64,000 nt of DNA from Fremontodendron californicum (lineage: Eukaryota; Streptophyta; Magnoliopsida; Malvales; Malvaceae), in assembly GCA_030761205.1 (NCBI GenBank), contig JAULJL010000005.1, positions 4,985,501 through 5,049,500 of the forward strand, written 5' to 3'. Shown here one piece after another: positions 1 through 13,400 of this stretch; position 1 is the stretch's first letter; the number at the start of each line of letters is the position of its first letter. Under the pieces are notes generated by a model that worked only from the letters and a program-made list of their open reading frames with translations, searched no databases and was not told the origin of the DNA. The position numbers were made by a program, and so were the translations under genes.

Positions 1-224
1 AATAAACACGAAAACAGTATAATTAATATGACACAATTAGTAAACACGAAAACAATGTAATTAACACGACACGTTTAAATACAATTAATATGATACGTTT
101 AACACATGTATCATATTCATGTTTAAGATTTTAACATATTTAATAATTTGTGTCGTATTTATATTTACATGATTGATAAAAAAAAATACGAGACATGATT
201 TGCATACACAAATTGTCTGGTTTA
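1..224. repeat. hAT-like MITE, TAGATYTGATAATT family, cut by window edge
   Basis: AT-rich copy of a short repeat whose better copies lie at 24670-24851 and 52147-52373. The right end (about 210-224) is a decayed version of the family terminus AAATTATCAGATCTA. The left end lies outside the window, so no target duplication can be read. Assignment rests on shared internal wording (runs like 'aagattttaacatatttaat' followed by 'gtgtcgta'). Confidence 0.4.
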
Positions 225-761
225 TGTTTTCACATTGGATAACATAAGAAGAAAATTGAAGTAGACTTGGCTATTGCTTCAACCTATATATTGATGTCAC
301 GGTGAGATTGCACGTGTGCTCCACACGCATTAATCACTAATTAAATTTGATTAAGAGGAGGCTTAAATCACTAATTAACCTTGATTAGGATCATTCTGAC
401 AAAGCATTAAGAAAAAATGAAAAAAACAAAAACTCTTACGTATGGTCCAAGATTATATTAATATATATAATTAAAAATAAAAATAGTGGATATAGGTGGC
501 CTTTGTGGGGCTTTTTTTTAGTAATTGCATCCTACAAATGAAGCATTTGGAATAATTAAAATAATGGTTTGGAAGGTCCAGAGACGTCTTAATTGAGTTG
601 CTAATTAAGCTTAAAATGGAATGGTAGCATTTTTTATTTATTTTTTTTGCTTTAAATATATTTTTATTCACCATTAACTTGGATGTCTCATTGGAGACAT
701 AATCCTTTCCTTTCATGTTTAAACTAAAAAGTGATGTGAAATTCAGTTTACCTCCTTCTTA

Positions 762-1022
762 GCCCAGTTTGCTAATGCAATTTTTACTTTAAGAAATTTT
801 TTTAAAGATATGATCGTATTTTTTAAAGATATGATGATTTTATTATTCTCGTATCTTTAAATTTTTATTATTTTATGCATATTTTTTTGGACATTTCTAT
901 TTACCACAACACTTTTTCACAACAATAAACACTTAAATTCTTAAATTATATTTTTTTATCATACTTTTAAAACATACTTTTTTTCAATCCAAATTTTTTC
1001 AAACAACAATATTAAACTAGAC
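762..1022. mobile_element. Tourist-like MITE (TTA target duplication)
   Basis: 261 bp element flanked by TTA at 759-761 and 1023-1025. Its ends are imperfect inverted repeats (GCCCAGTTTGCTAATGC against the complement of the right end, GTCTAGTTTAATATTGTTG). The TTA duplication and terminal style fit PIF/Harbinger-derived Tourist elements. Two more copies of the family lie at 1872-2211 (inverted) and 50418-50796. Confidence 0.55.
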
Positions 1023-1871
1023 TTAAAGCAAAAAAGAATCTTGAATGTGATATGTCATTTGTTAATTTTTTATTTTTAATAACAAAATTATTAGAGCCTA
1101 AAAAGTATCTTTTTAAAATAAAAAAGAAAACAAGTATATATGACAAAAAATAAAGAATAATTACCACAAAGGAATCTAAATCCTCAATCAAGAATGTTGG
1201 GGTTGCGGAAGGTGCATGCAAATTTCATTCTTAGGGCTTTAGTTTAGTGTAGAAAGTGTTAAATTTAAATCTTGCATTGGGCTATTTTATTAATTAATTA
1301 ATAAAGAAAAAAAAGTATAAGATAGCATGTGGATTTTGGATAAACATTGAAGTACCAGTGTCTATTATTCACACTTCACTTCCAATCAGTTTAAATGTAT
1401 TTTTTTTTTTTTATTTGTTGTTGAAAGGCAGTTTAAAACGTATTAAACACTCAATTCTATGGTCCAAGTATCATGAATCTAGTTCTACAAAAAGTTGTGA
1501 TTAAGAAATGCTCTTTTGTTTCTTTTTGCTTTTGCTAATTGTTTCCTTTTTTCCCCTATTATAAATTCACTTTCATTTATATATGATAATAAAAAAAATA
1601 TCATTATTTATATATGAAATAAATTATACTCGTTTTTTTAAAGATTATATATATTTTATAATATGATCATGAATATTTTAGATTTTATCTGAATCTAATT
1701 TCTCCTTTGAACGATCTTAAAGATGCGTTCTGCTTATAGAGTCTTAATACATTTACTGGTAACATTTTTTGAGTAAAAAAAAAATTGTTCAAATGCTATT
1801 TTAATGTCTTAAAATTTCTTAAACAAATGGAAAATGTTGACAATTAGAAACAATGGGTTGATACCATTTTA

Positions 1872-2211
1872 GGCTAGTTTAGAATGGCTGTTAAAAAAAA
1901 AAATTTGGATTGCAAAAAAATATGTTTAAAAAGTGTGGTGAAAAAAAATATAATTTAAACATTTTTAAGTGTTTGACATTGTTGTGAAAAAGCATGTTAT
2001 GAGAAATTAAAAAATAAAAAAAAATTGTTTAAAATAATAAAAATTTAAAAACGTCAGAATAATAAAATTATTTTATTTAAAAACCAACTTTCAAACAGCA
2101 ACAGCTTCATTTTCTTGAGTTTTTGATTTATCCGCTTAATATTACGTTTATAATTAAATATAACTTTTGATCTCAAAAATTATATCAATAAAAATGCTAA
2201 ACGAGACCCTC
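1872..2211. mobile_element. Tourist-like MITE, inverted copy
   Basis: About 340 bp, flanked by TTA at 1869-1871 and 2212-2214. It is the reverse-orientation relative of 762-1022 and 50418-50796, sharing the inner words 'aaaatttggattg' and 'caacagc'. The right end reads GAGGGTCTCGTTTAGCATT on the complement. Confidence 0.55.
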
Positions 2212-2671
2212 TTAAGAAATAAAAGCTGACCCATGTAGCTAAGTAACAAAGTAGCATTTCACTCATCGATATATCTAACACTGTAATCTACTAAACCCCA
2301 TTTTTGACCAATCTTATCATCTCCAATAATCTTTTCCTTTCCTTTCCATTCCATCTCTTTTCTTTCTTCCCCCACTGCCTTATCTCCAAAACCCTTTGCC
2401 CCCCTTTTTTGTTTTTACCTTTCTTTTGTATCCATTGGAAGGCCATGAGGTTCCCTTGGCCCCCCATCCTCCAGTCTTCACCAGCCAGCATTGAAGCAAT
2501 ACAAAAAAAAAAAATCCTTAAATATAGAAAATTAAAGAACAAGTCAAGAGATACACATTTACGGCAGTATGACTAGGACTGCCACAACAACAACAATCCT
2601 TTGTCCTTTTGCTTTTCATATCAGACCAATTAAAAAAAACAAAAACAAGTAATAAAAATTTTATAATACTA

Positions 2672-2697
<26 letters not shown>
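2672..2697. repeat. (AT)n microsatellite
   Basis: About 13 AT units. Simple sequence, likely length-variable. Confidence 0.85.
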
Positions 2698-2702
<5 letters not shown>

Positions 2703-4124
2703 TTCATAATTTTTATTGTTATAAATTCATGAATTCCTGAATATTAGCAAAATTTCATGATATGTTTTGTCTTTTGAATTGTAAAAGAGAAATTCGAAAC
2801 TTTATTTTTTTTAATAAAAGTTTATGCATCAATCGTAGAATTTAAAAGATTGGATGCAACATGTTTTATCTTAATTGGTTGAATTTACTATCAAGGGAAG
2901 AAGAATAAATGTGTCCATTGAGTTATCCGTCCAATCATAATCAACTCAAATTAAATCATATTTAAAATCATTTTTAATAATTCAAGCAGATCCGACCTGA
3001 ATCAATTCTTGATAAATAAATAAATCGAGCCCATCCATAAATACATTGCGAGTAGAGATGTTCATAGATCGGACTGGGTCGGATTAGAATCGGTTTTAAG
3101 TATGGTATCAACATCACATATACTTGTCCAAGCCCGATTCAACCCAATATATGGGTTTTAAATTTTGTCCAAACTCGTTCATATTTGTAAATAGATAACC
3201 AAATTCGTTTAAATCCGTTCATATTTTATTTCTAAAAAATTTAAACAAATATATATATTTTTTAATTTTTACTTTTTTTTATTAAATTTTAAAACATAAA
3301 TAACTTAATATATTTTTAAATGTATATAGTATAATATTATATATATTTATTCTTTATGTGATAAATAAATTATATAATATATTATATAAATGAAAAATGA
3401 GTCGAACAACTCGGATCAGCTTCGATCTTGATTGTTGAATCTAAAATTCGATTATTTTTTAAACAAATTTTATTCTTTTTAAATTCACATTTTAAACATA
3501 ATATTTTTGAATTTAGATTAATAACCCAACTTTTGAACCAGTTAAATCGAGAGAAATCATATAGGAAGGAAGTCAGGAAGAGTATGCATAAATACTTTGA
3601 TCTCACACATAAAAGGCCAAAATATTGGAAGGGGTGACAGGTGGCAAGAATTCATATGGATGAGAAGTGACAAGTGGCAAGGATTTCATCTAAAGACAAT
3701 GATGTCATTAGATTAACTTCATCCCTTAATAATCCGCCATCTGTTCCCATACGTGGGAGAAGGTGAAGACAAATTGAAGGGGAAAACCAATAATCTTTCA
3801 AAGCCCCCACAGCTGGCATTTCGTGTGGGACCCTTTTAATAAACCAAAGTATTGCAGCTGATTTCTTCCTTCCTTGGCCCAATCCCTTCCTTCATTTTTT
3901 CTTTATTTTTGTTTTTTGTTTTTTTTCCACATAACGACAAAAATCCTACATCCATAAAATGCCAACCCTACCTCCCCTCTCAAAAATTTCAATCCCCTTC
4001 TTCCTCTTTGAATTGGTTTTGGCTTCCAAAAATCAAACTCTGAGAGCTCTTCATTTTCTTTTGCTTTTGCTGCTTGACATACGTCAAGTTTGTTTTACTT
4101 AATAACTTAGTTTTAGTTGAAAAC

Positions 4125-5858
4125 ATGAAGCATCCACAATCAAGTTTGCCTCCTGGGTTTAGGTTCCACCCTACAGATGAGGAACTCATCCTTCATTATC
4201 TAAAGAAGAAATTGAATTCTTCTCCCTTCCCTGTTTCCATCGTCGCCGACGTCGATATCTACAAGTTTGATCCTTGGGACTTGCCAGGTGAGCTTTTCTT
4301 TCATTAACAACCCTTTTCATCTTCTTAGGCTCTTTTTTTAATTTTGTGTTGTTATTGTTATGTTAAAAGCTTGTTTTAACGTGGAAAATGTTATTTTTTT
4401 TATCAGCTAAAGCTGCCTTTGGTGAGAAAGAATGGTATTTTTTCAGTCCTAGAGATCGCAAGTATCCTAACGGTGCAAGGCCTAACAGGGCAGCTGCGTC
4501 CGGTTATTGGAAAGCAACTGGGACGGATAAGGTTATAGTTACTTCTTCAATGGCGGCTGGAAGGGGTGGAGTGAAAGAGAATATTGGTTTAAAGAAAGCT
4601 TTGGTGTTTTACAAGGGAAGGCCTCCTAAGGGGATAAAGACTAATTGGATCATGCATGAATATCGCCTTGCTGAGAACCCTAACTCCAACTACAACAATA
4701 GACCAGTGAAGTTTAATAAAGATTGCTCCATGAGGGTGAGTCTCATCTTTAAACTGCCCCATTTAAATTGGCATTCAAATTGATTTGTCATGTCAAGAAA
4801 AAGGGGTCTTTTATCATGAGTTAAGAGAGGTTTTTGGAAAATATATATGATATACATCACTAGAAAAGGAAGTGAAAAATATAAAATTAATGACATTTTG
4901 TAGTATCTTGAAAATTCAACTAATGCTGTGATAATTGTGATGGTGACATTGATTTTTTTTCCCTTTTTTTTTCAAATAAAAAGGATTTTTTTTTTTTTCA
5001 ATGATTGCATTTTACAGAGTGGATTTATAACTTACATGGCAGGTAATGTGGTGCAATTCCAATTGAACCATTTATTCTTAACTCTATGTCCAGATGTATC
5101 CTTCACATTTAGATTTACACACATTCATCATGTTCTGATTAATGAACATTTACTTTAAGTATTTCGAGTAATGAAATGATTGAAATTCTCTTGTAGGAAT
5201 CTTGTGACTGATATAAGTTTATTTCTCTGTTTTTTTTTTTAATGTAATTTTTCAGTTAGATGATTGGGTTCTTTGCCGGATCTACAAGAAATCCCATGCT
5301 TTATCTTCAACAACAACAGCAGCAACAAGTGATCAGGATCAAGAGGAAGAGGAAGCAGAACAATTCATTCAAGATGCCATTTTACCAGCCATGAAAGGTC
5401 CTCCAAGCAGCAATAATGGCGGCCTCCAGCCGCAGAAATCTTGTTCCTTCTCCAACCTGTTAGATGCCATGGATTACTCAATGCTGAGTAGTTTCCTGGC
5501 AGACAACCAGTGCAACACAACTGGTTATGAATCATCTTCCTTCACATTTGCGAACCTTGAACAGCCCCCGCCGGTCAATAACTACAGCAATGGCAGCAAC
5601 AATTGCAGCAGCAACATGTTGCTGCAAAAGCTTCCCCAATTGAGCTCTTCGGTTCCAAACATGGAAAACAAACTCAAGCGCCAATACTCAAGCATTGATG
5701 AGGATTACTTGCATCCCCCATCGAAGAAACTTATCAGTTCTTGCAGTTACAGTAACAACACCAGCCAATCTGATATGACTCAATACAACTTTCTAAACCA
5801 GTCATTCTTCAACCAGAGTTTACTTCTAAGTACTCCTCACCTTCAATTCCAAGGATAA
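4125..5858 (+). CDS. NAC047: NAC transcription factor, ANAC047 type
   Basis: Nuclear NAC-domain transcription factor of 364 residues in three exons: 4125-4287, 4407-4735 and 5256-5858, introns GT-AG. Exon 1 gives subdomain A (LPPGFRFHPTDEE, residues 8-20). Exon 2 holds the DNA-contact segment WKATGTDK (89-96) and the NWIMHEYRL motif. Exon 3 opens with LDDWVLCRIYKK (165-176), then a Ser/Gln/Asn-rich activation-type tail ending HLQFQG. The intron positions are the usual NAC ones. The tail words (SCSFSNLLDA, KLPQLSS, HLQFQG) match, from memory, Arabidopsis ANAC047 (SHYG) better than ANAC018/025/056. ANAC047 is tied to ethylene, leaf hyponasty and senescence. The start is the ATG at 4125. An in-frame extension to 4074 begins with TTG and was not used. 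A second NAC gene lies 22 kb downstream on the other strand. Confidence 0.93.
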
Positions 5859-6411
5859 AAAGAAAGATTCTAAAATAAAAATTGGAAAATGGAAAAGAAA
5901 TTAGGAGGAAAGATAAGAAGAATAAGTGAATTGAGCTTGTCTAGACCTTGGTGCAGGTGTGTACAGAAGGAAGCGTGTGTGGTTTTTCTGTTGAAAAAAA
6001 AAAAAAAAAAAAAACTTGGTTAGAAACATTGAACTCCTTGGGATGGTATCAAAAAGGTGATACCATTACATAGTCAAAAGCTGATGGAAAAAACCTACAA
6101 AAGGAGTTAAAAAGGAATCAATCATTCATGATTTTTGTAGAAAATTTATGTAGTGTTGGAAGTGGCAGATCAGATTCACACTTTGTAAACAGTGTGTTGC
6201 TTGAATTTGATGATATGATTATTTTTTTATGAAAGAAAAGAAAAAAAAAGGGTTATTATTATTCTCAAGCTAATACTTGTATTGTTTATTAATCACCAAC
6301 TTTCCACACATATTGTTGTGCCAAAGACAAATGGAATCAAGACTGTCATTTGCTTTTTAGTAAGAACACAAACAAGTTGAAACATATTTGGATGGGAATT
6401 GGATACTTACT

Positions 6412-6530
6412 TTTTTTTTAATAAAAAAATTTGCAGTTTAAGATATGAAAAGAGATTGCAGATGTTAAGATTCGAATTTAGATCTGTTAGATGTCATATC
6501 TTAAAAGTGATTATAAGAATTGACTGGATT
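6412..6530 (-). repeat. SINE-like repeat (family S4), reverse copy
   Basis: Read on the minus strand it gives a tRNA-like A-box region (CAGTCAATTCTTATAATC), then TGACATCTAACA, then a B-box-like GATCTAAATTCGAATC and an A/T-rich tail. The same order occurs at 22759-22891, 33405-33545, 35037-35170, 35855-35965, 62868-63003 and 63680-63795. No clear target duplication seen here. Confidence 0.45.
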
Positions 6531-7598
6531 ATTTTTTATTATTATTATGATTATTTATTTATGAATGATATTTTATACCCATATTTCCCAATAATTAAAC
6601 CCAACTTTTATAAAAAATTAAACAAACATTTTAATTAAACTCAGGAATATACATGATCTCTCTGACCAGCCAAGTTAACATGTAGGTACACTTGTTACTT
6701 CTTAGTTCTTCTTATGTTATTGCTTGGATTTAAATTCTTTGATTCATTTGATGCTTGGATCTAAGGGACAACTCAGGCAGCTGTTTCTTTACTAAAATAC
6801 AAATAAAATATGGGAGCAATAATAAACAATACAGTACCTACCAAGCATTGAAGATTACAGGAATATCCTCTAATCTTGTTTCTATATTTGCTAATCTTGT
6901 TTTAGCAGACATTAAAGAAATGACAAATAATGGCACATGATTGGTGCCTAACTATTAAATTATTAGTAATCAGAGCAGAAATCTTGTCACAATCACACTA
7001 ATTGTTCACATTAGCTTTGGTTTGAGAAGATAAGAGATTCAATTATGCTTGTAATTTAAGAAATGTCTAAATTATTCATGGGGCCATTAGGAAAAGTTTG
7101 TGTAGAATATTGATGGACACTGATAGTTTTACTGTAGAAAGTTCACAGAGCTTACTTTCCCCCCCCCCCCCCAAAATCCTCCATGGACTAACTGAAGAAA
7201 AAGTAACTTTGTTTCTTAATCTTCTTTGGTTCTATACTTAAAAACAAGGGAAAATTTTGCTTTCTATATTATGGTTTAGGTGAAAATGAAAATGACTACA
7301 AATTAATTAATCCCATGAGTTAGAAATGGGAAATTTAACAAAAACCCACAATGACAAAAGTACTCAATCACATAGAAATTTAGGTAGCATATGATTGTAG
7401 ACACTTATACATCCAATTAAATTTTAGCTCATAGTTAATACAGGGCGGTTTAAGATGATGGTGCTACCAGTTCTTGAAGCCGATGTTACCCGAATTCTTT
7501 ATTTTTCTATATGAAGAATTAAATTAGAAAATCCTATAATACATTTTCAGTTGCTCTATCCTTGTATAAACTAACTGAATTAAGCTCCGGATTTATCT

Positions 7599-8060
7599 AT
7601 AACTTTCCTGCAACCACGAATGTCCTAAGGGTTTGAAATAGAAAGTAGGTTAATGGTGGAGGGTTCAATACACATCCACACAATCACATGAACCTTTCTT
7701 CTCTTTCAATCACCAATTCCCATCTATCACCTCTTAAATTTCCTTTTTTTTTTTTTTTCCTTCAACTTTCTCTCATCAATGTTTTTTTCCTGGCTATCTA
7801 TTACATATACCCCATCAAACCTCTTTTTCATAACAGCTTCATTGGAAAAGTACAATTTACAAACAACAAAAAAGATGTCATTCAGATCAGAACATTACTT
7901 GAAGAGATTTTAAACATGTAGGATAATAAATCCAAAATTAACTTGCAATAAATTATTTGTCAAATTAAACATCTTTATATTTAGCTGTTGAAAGGCATAT
8001 TTGTTTAAGTAAAGGTAAGTTTGAGCTTCATGCTTGGCAAATGGCAATGTTATGGGAATT
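7599..8060. repeat. Duplicated non-coding block, copy 1
   Basis: Begins AACTTTCCTGCAA and shares long stretches in the same order with 25889-26720: 'taatggtggagggttcaat', 'cacaatcacatgaacc', 'ttcaactttctctcatca', 'acttgaagagat', 'cttgcaataa', 'agctgttgaaagg'. Similarity looks high by eye over about 340 bp and patchier after that. The small ORF in this copy (7688-7921) is broken in the other, so I do not read it as protein coding. Terminal repeats were not found. Confidence 0.6.
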
Positions 8061-8548
8061 GCAGCAAAAATAATTTCCATCTGAGAAGTTTGCTTAAAAC
8101 CTTATCAAAGCTGAAAAGTTAATTACTTAAAAGAGTCATAGTTTTTCTAGCTAGAGTAAGGCACTTATTGCAGGCAGCAGCTTCTTTTAGTAAAATTTTA
8201 TCTGTTGCACTTTCTGAACTTATCTTCAAAGTTTATAGTACATGAACATGAAAAAGAAGAGTAGTTTAGACTAGTGCTTGTAATCTATATTATCTTGACT
8301 CGGTCGGATATGGTATGAGTATGATATAAATATGCTTACTTTTTTAATTTTTTTATATATTTAAAAAAATTATATCTCATATTTATAATGTTTGAATAAT
8401 ATGTGTCCGATATAAATATCCAACATAAATATTTCTACAAGCTGTAATGGGTTGTAAAAGAAAATATGTTTCAAACTGATCAGAGGAGTATGCTTATCAC
8501 TGAAAAGAAACATGAAAAATGTTTTATTTTTGTTTTTCATACTTTGGT

Positions 8549-8719
8549 CTATGTTGACTCGACTCTTCATTTTTTTTTTTAAATATCCGTGTTCGACAAC
8601 GCATTTTCGGACATGGCTATGAGGATATGATCCTCCAAGAACCCTCCAAATACATAAAAGTTTTAAAAAAAATTAAATATATCCGTATCCGATACTCATA
8701 TCCGAATTCGTATAACATA
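8549..8719. mobile_element. MITE, CTATGTTRCTCSGACTC family (9-bp duplication)
   Basis: 171 bp with ends CTATGTTGACTCGACTC and a decayed complement (CGTATAACATA). Flanks TACTTTGGT and GCCTTCGGT match at six of nine bases, so this is probably an older insertion. Better copies at 12224, 12860, 14399 and 42320. Confidence 0.55.
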
Positions 8720-10309
8720 GCCTTCGGTTGGAGCCAAGGGCAGGCGGCTTATCCATATTCGCATGCCTAACCTTCAATTATTTGGATGGCCAGGGAGGCA
8801 GGGATCAATCCCGGTACGGAGAATTTATTTTTTATTTTTATATATTTGATTTATTTAATTATTTTTTAAAGTTTTTACTCATAATTAATTTTACTTTTTT
8901 ACAATTTTTATATTAAATATTTATAAATTTTAAATTTACATATAAACATATAAATGTATATAATAAAAATACATTAATATATGTATATGTATTTTAGATA
9001 AAAATATTAAATAATATCAATAAATTTGTAACGATATACTAAATATATTAATATCGGTACGAATTATTTTTAGAGAAAAATTAATACATTTTTTGGTATG
9101 ATACGGACAACCTTGGTGTTTTTTTCTTTTTCTTTTAAGACATTACTAATTAATCAGAGTTGGGCCTAGACTGAAAAACTAGATATATAAAACAAAAAAC
9201 TAAAGCCAGTCTAGAAACGAATATTTTAAAGACTGGGCCTCACGCAACATGTCAAGAGATGATGTCCAAACTAAGAAAATTATCCAAAAAATAAAATAAA
9301 ATAATCCAAATAAAAAGAAAATTATTTAATATGTTATTGTCAATGGAATTTAAAGCTCCACCAGCAAAAATAAAAGGCGATCAAATGCCCTATTAGAATA
9401 TATTTTAAAAAATTAAAAAATTTATATGATAAATAAGAATATGTGGTAATATTTTAACACTATTTTTGTAATTTAAGAACTCCATGGAACAATATATATA
9501 AAATTTTAGTGTCAACTAAAAACCCTCAAAAAATGAAGAAAAAACAAACATAAAAAAAACTTGTGCTCCAATTACCGTGTGCCAATAAATAAGTTGACCT
9601 AAAATCAACATTTTATTTAATGTCACCAAAAATCAACATTTAAGATATAGCAACTACCAACAAAAACAATTTTCAGTTGATGGAAACATTTCTTTCTTTC
9701 AAATGATTTAGCAAGTTAGAACTAAAAAAAAATGCTTTGGGAAATTAAGAGGGTTAAAAAACCCAATTAAACTTTACTTTTTTTTTCTTCATATTTTGAG
9801 ACAAAAGAAATTTAAATTTATTATTTAAAAAAAAAAATACATACATCAATAATTGAATCAAATATCTATGTTGAGCTAAATCAAATTTATGGTAATGTAA
9901 CTTCGATATTTAATCAAGTTGGTTCATTAATCATTCTTAAAAAATAATATTTAATAAATTTAAATTTTAATATCTGTATTTTTTTTTTATGTGTGTTTAA
10001 AAAAAAAAATTTATCATAAGGTAACAAATTAACTAAATCAGCGGAAGATTTTCTAAAATCATGCAGTCAAAATCATAACTTTTGACAAAGATTTGGCAAA
10101 AAATTTGCACATTTGTTACCCTCTCTGCAAATATAATTATAAATAAATAAATAAAATCTTCAATAATACTAATAATACAATAATTTCTTTCCAACTTTGT
10201 AATTAAAATATTAGATAATATTTTTTTTAATTTCCAAAATTTAAGTGATTTTTGGACCGACCACAAAATTGAAGCCTCCATAAAGGAAAAATAAAAACAA
10301 ATAAAAACG

Positions 10310-10318
10310 TATAAATAA
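10310..10318 (+). promoter_or_regulatory. Putative TATA box of EULS3
   Basis: TATAAATAA, about 130 bases before the ATG at 10444, in otherwise AT-rich DNA. Position and wording fit a plant TATA box, but the base composition makes chance matches common. Confidence 0.35.
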
Positions 10319-10443
10319 TATATCGTAAGTTGTAATTATATGTATCTGGTTATACTCTACAAAAAAAGGAAATAGCAGCTTCTTGTTATTTAGATCAAAA
10401 TTCAAAAGTCTAGAATTGAAGAAATTAGATCAGAATCAAGCAA

Positions 10444-13400
10444 ATGGAATTCCCTTTCGATCACAACCACTCTCACACTCGCCACCATAGAAATGATGAT
10501 CAAGAAAACCAGGAAAGACCACCACCACCACCATATTATCAACAAAATGAATTTGCTCCACCACCTTACCAACAGCCACCGCCACCACACTACCAACAAG
10601 CTGGCTTTGATGAACCATCACCAGCACCACCATCATCATACTTCCAGCAACCTGGATTCGCTGCAGCACCGCCACACCAACCACCATCATATCACCATCA
10701 ACAAACTGAATTTCCACCACCACCAAGCCATGTGACTTATGTCCACCATAGTGGTGGCGGCGGCGGTAGCTACCAGCCTGAACATGGTTCATTCAACTAC
10801 TCACCAGCAGCAGCACATGTTACACATGTTGATCATGAAAGTAGTCAAGAAAGGATTGATGATCATCATCATCATCATCAAAGTGAAGGTCATCAGTCTT
10901 TTAGTCCCCACTTGTCATCTTTCACTCACCATCAGTCTCATTCTGCTTCTGCTTCTGAACTCTCCAAGAAACCTACTTTTAAAATCTATTGCAAAGCTGA
11001 TCCTAATTTTCATCTCACCATCAGAGATGATAAGGTTATTCTTGCTCCATCTGATCCCTCTGATGAATTCCAGGTGTGTATCTAGCAACTTTATCAGCAG
11101 AATAATTTTTGGATTATAAAATTATCCAATTGGTTATGTTATGTTATGATTTGATTTGCTTACTTTAGAAATTATTTCCATATATCATGTAATTATCCTA
11201 TTTTCCCTCCTGATTTGAACAAATTAATTGACAACCCAAAAGCCCCTTTTGACTGTTAAAACTTAAAATTAAGGCAGAGCATGTGATCTTATTTTGATTT
11301 GCATGTTACTTTTTTGTTGTTGATGTTGTTTTAGCATTGGTACAAAGATGAGAAGTTCAGCACAAGAGTGAAAGATGAAGAGGGTTTCCCCAGTTTTTCT
11401 CTGGTTAATAAAGTCACTGGTCAAGCCATTAAACATTCCATTGGAGCTAGTCATCCTGTAAGAATTCTTCATGGCCTTTGAAGTTTTCTTATTTCATCTT
11501 CTCATTTCATATGCTTCTTTTCTAGTTGTACTTTCCATTGATACTAAATTAGAATTGTGCAATTTAGCGTTGGGGTATGTCATCCTTTACCACCTTAATA
11601 TCTGATTCTATTACTTTATTTTTCTTTTTTATATATTTTTGAAAGAAAGATTGATCGTTCATAACTGATAACTTTACCAATCTTTTTGCTTCAGCCTGAC
11701 ATCTAGAAATGCTCTTCTTTTTGTTTGTCCTCTAGATTCTTTCAGTTTTGCTTTCAGGAGGATTTGCTAAACAACATTTGCCACTACTGAACAAAGAATT
11801 CATACCTCTGGGTCTGCTGTTCTTGTCAATTTTAATATTTTTAGTTTCATCTTATATGGGAGAATTGGTTTCTCCTTTACATTTTCTTTATAACACTGTT
11901 TTTTTCTTTTCTTTTTTTTTTTCTTTCTAGATTGACAACACTGTTTTATGCCACTTAAGAATTTTGCATAGCCTCTTTCCTGTAGTATATGATTGGGTTT
12001 GAAGTTGGTTAACAGTTGACAACTTTCAATTATTAAGATTGATATGACTTATTGGTTATGGTATAATCCAGTTTTTTAATTCCATGTAGTCTTCATATTG
12101 TGAGCTTTTGATTTTCTTTGCTTGATAATGTTTGCTGATAGGTGAGAAGCAACAGACATTCTCATTATAGACAACACTTTGATATTTCGTGGACTCTCAT
12201 GCTATATGTTTTTCATGTTATCCATGCTTTGACTCTTCAATTTTTTTGAAGTACCCGTGTCCGACACCTATATCCGACACATATCCGGACATGGGTATGG
12301 GGATATGATCCACTAAGGACCCTCCAAATACATGGAAAAACTTAGAATAAATCAAACATAACTGTGTCTGACACTCACACCTGAGTCCGAATAACATATG
12401 TTATCCATATCATTAGAACATGTCAAAGAAATAATTGAATTTCTATTCCTCTTTTCATGTGATACATTGTTTGCCATTCCTGTATTAGACCATCCATCCC
12501 CTCATTCAATGTTTCTAGTCTGTAAAGTTTGACGCATTACATTTCCAGCTTCAACTCTTTTTATTATGGAAAGGCTTAATTAGTAGGTTAAATACAGAAG
12601 AAATGAAGTTGAACATGAACATTATCTGAGTCACAATTGTTGGTTGTTCTTATCTGTTATTAATATACATATTGGGGTAGCTTACCAGCTGTTCAATTTA
12701 TTCAAGCGGCCAATCATGGTCAAGAACACATTTCTATCAGTAGCTTTCTCACTGCTAAAATGCCCTCTTTTCTGGTAAAATGGAAAGCATGCTTTGTTCC
12801 TCTTCCCATGTGCTGAGATTAGGCATCTGGGAAGCTAGCCTAGACGCGGTGCTGATGACCTATGTTCCTCCGACTCTTTATTGTTCTTGAAGTACTCGTG
12901 TCCGACGTCTGTGTCCGACACATAACCGGACATGGATATGGGGATATGATCCTCCAAGGACCTTCCAAATACATGGAAATCTTGGAAAAAGTTGAACATA
13001 CCCGTGTCAGACACATGCCCGTGTCTGACACTCACATCTGAGTCCGAGTAACATAGCTGATGACTTCCACCAACCCCTTCTCTATTGATTCTTACAGTAG
13101 CAAAAAATTGTGTGCGCATCATAATTTTTTCTTTTCAGACAGTAAAAATGAAGAACATTTTGAAATATATCAACATTAAATTTGTCCTGAAAAAGGGTTT
13201 TTGTCTGCAGGTCCAACTGATACCTTACAGGTCAGATCATTTTGATGAGTCCATACTATGGAGTCAGAGCAAGGTAATGGATGATGGCTATAGAGCTGTA
13301 AGAATGATTAATAACATTGGCCTGAATGTAGATGCTTTCCATGGTGATAAGAACTCTGGTGGAGTCCATAATGGTACTACTATTGTGCTCTGGCAATGGA

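Larger units (their letters stand above)
1..4124. other. Left flank without protein gene
   Basis: No credible gene. It holds a truncated hAT-like MITE at the left edge, two Tourist-like MITEs in opposite orientation (762-1022 and 1872-2211), an (AT)n microsatellite near 2672-2697 and a decayed repeat around 3050-3600 that starts like the hAT families further right (TAGAGATGTTCATAGATCGG). The last 400 bases are the likely promoter of the NAC gene and contain an ACGTGG core near 3751. The pyrimidine-rich stretch 2300-2470 is unexplained. Confidence 0.6.
5859..10443. other. Spacer between NAC047-type gene and EULS3
   Basis: The first few hundred bases should hold the NAC 3' UTR. Beyond that: a reverse-oriented SINE-like copy (about 6412-6530), a 13-base C run near 7160, a non-coding block (7599-8060) repeated near 25.9 kb, a decayed MITE around 8285-8430, a clearer one at 8549-8719, and an AT-rich stretch 8740-9110 with GGTACGG/GGTACGAA-type words at its edges. 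Nothing recognisable in 9110-10300. Confidence 0.6.

Noticed and set aside
4074..4124. N-terminal extension of the first NAC protein
   Set aside because: The extended frame starts with TTG. The first ATG is at 4125 and gives the usual NAC start.
7688..7921. Small protein MNLSSLSITN... in duplicated block 1
   Set aside because: The corresponding frame in block 2 stops after about 16 codons, so there is no coding conservation.
10436..11119. Several His/Met- or Val-rich reading frames overlapping the EULS3 first exon
   Set aside because: They are shadow frames of the CAC/CCA-rich coding exon on either strand.
12835..13122. Small ORFs with HGHVSDTG-type repeats
   Set aside because: They are translations of the MITE at 12860-13055. 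Similar ORFs occur in the copy at 42320.
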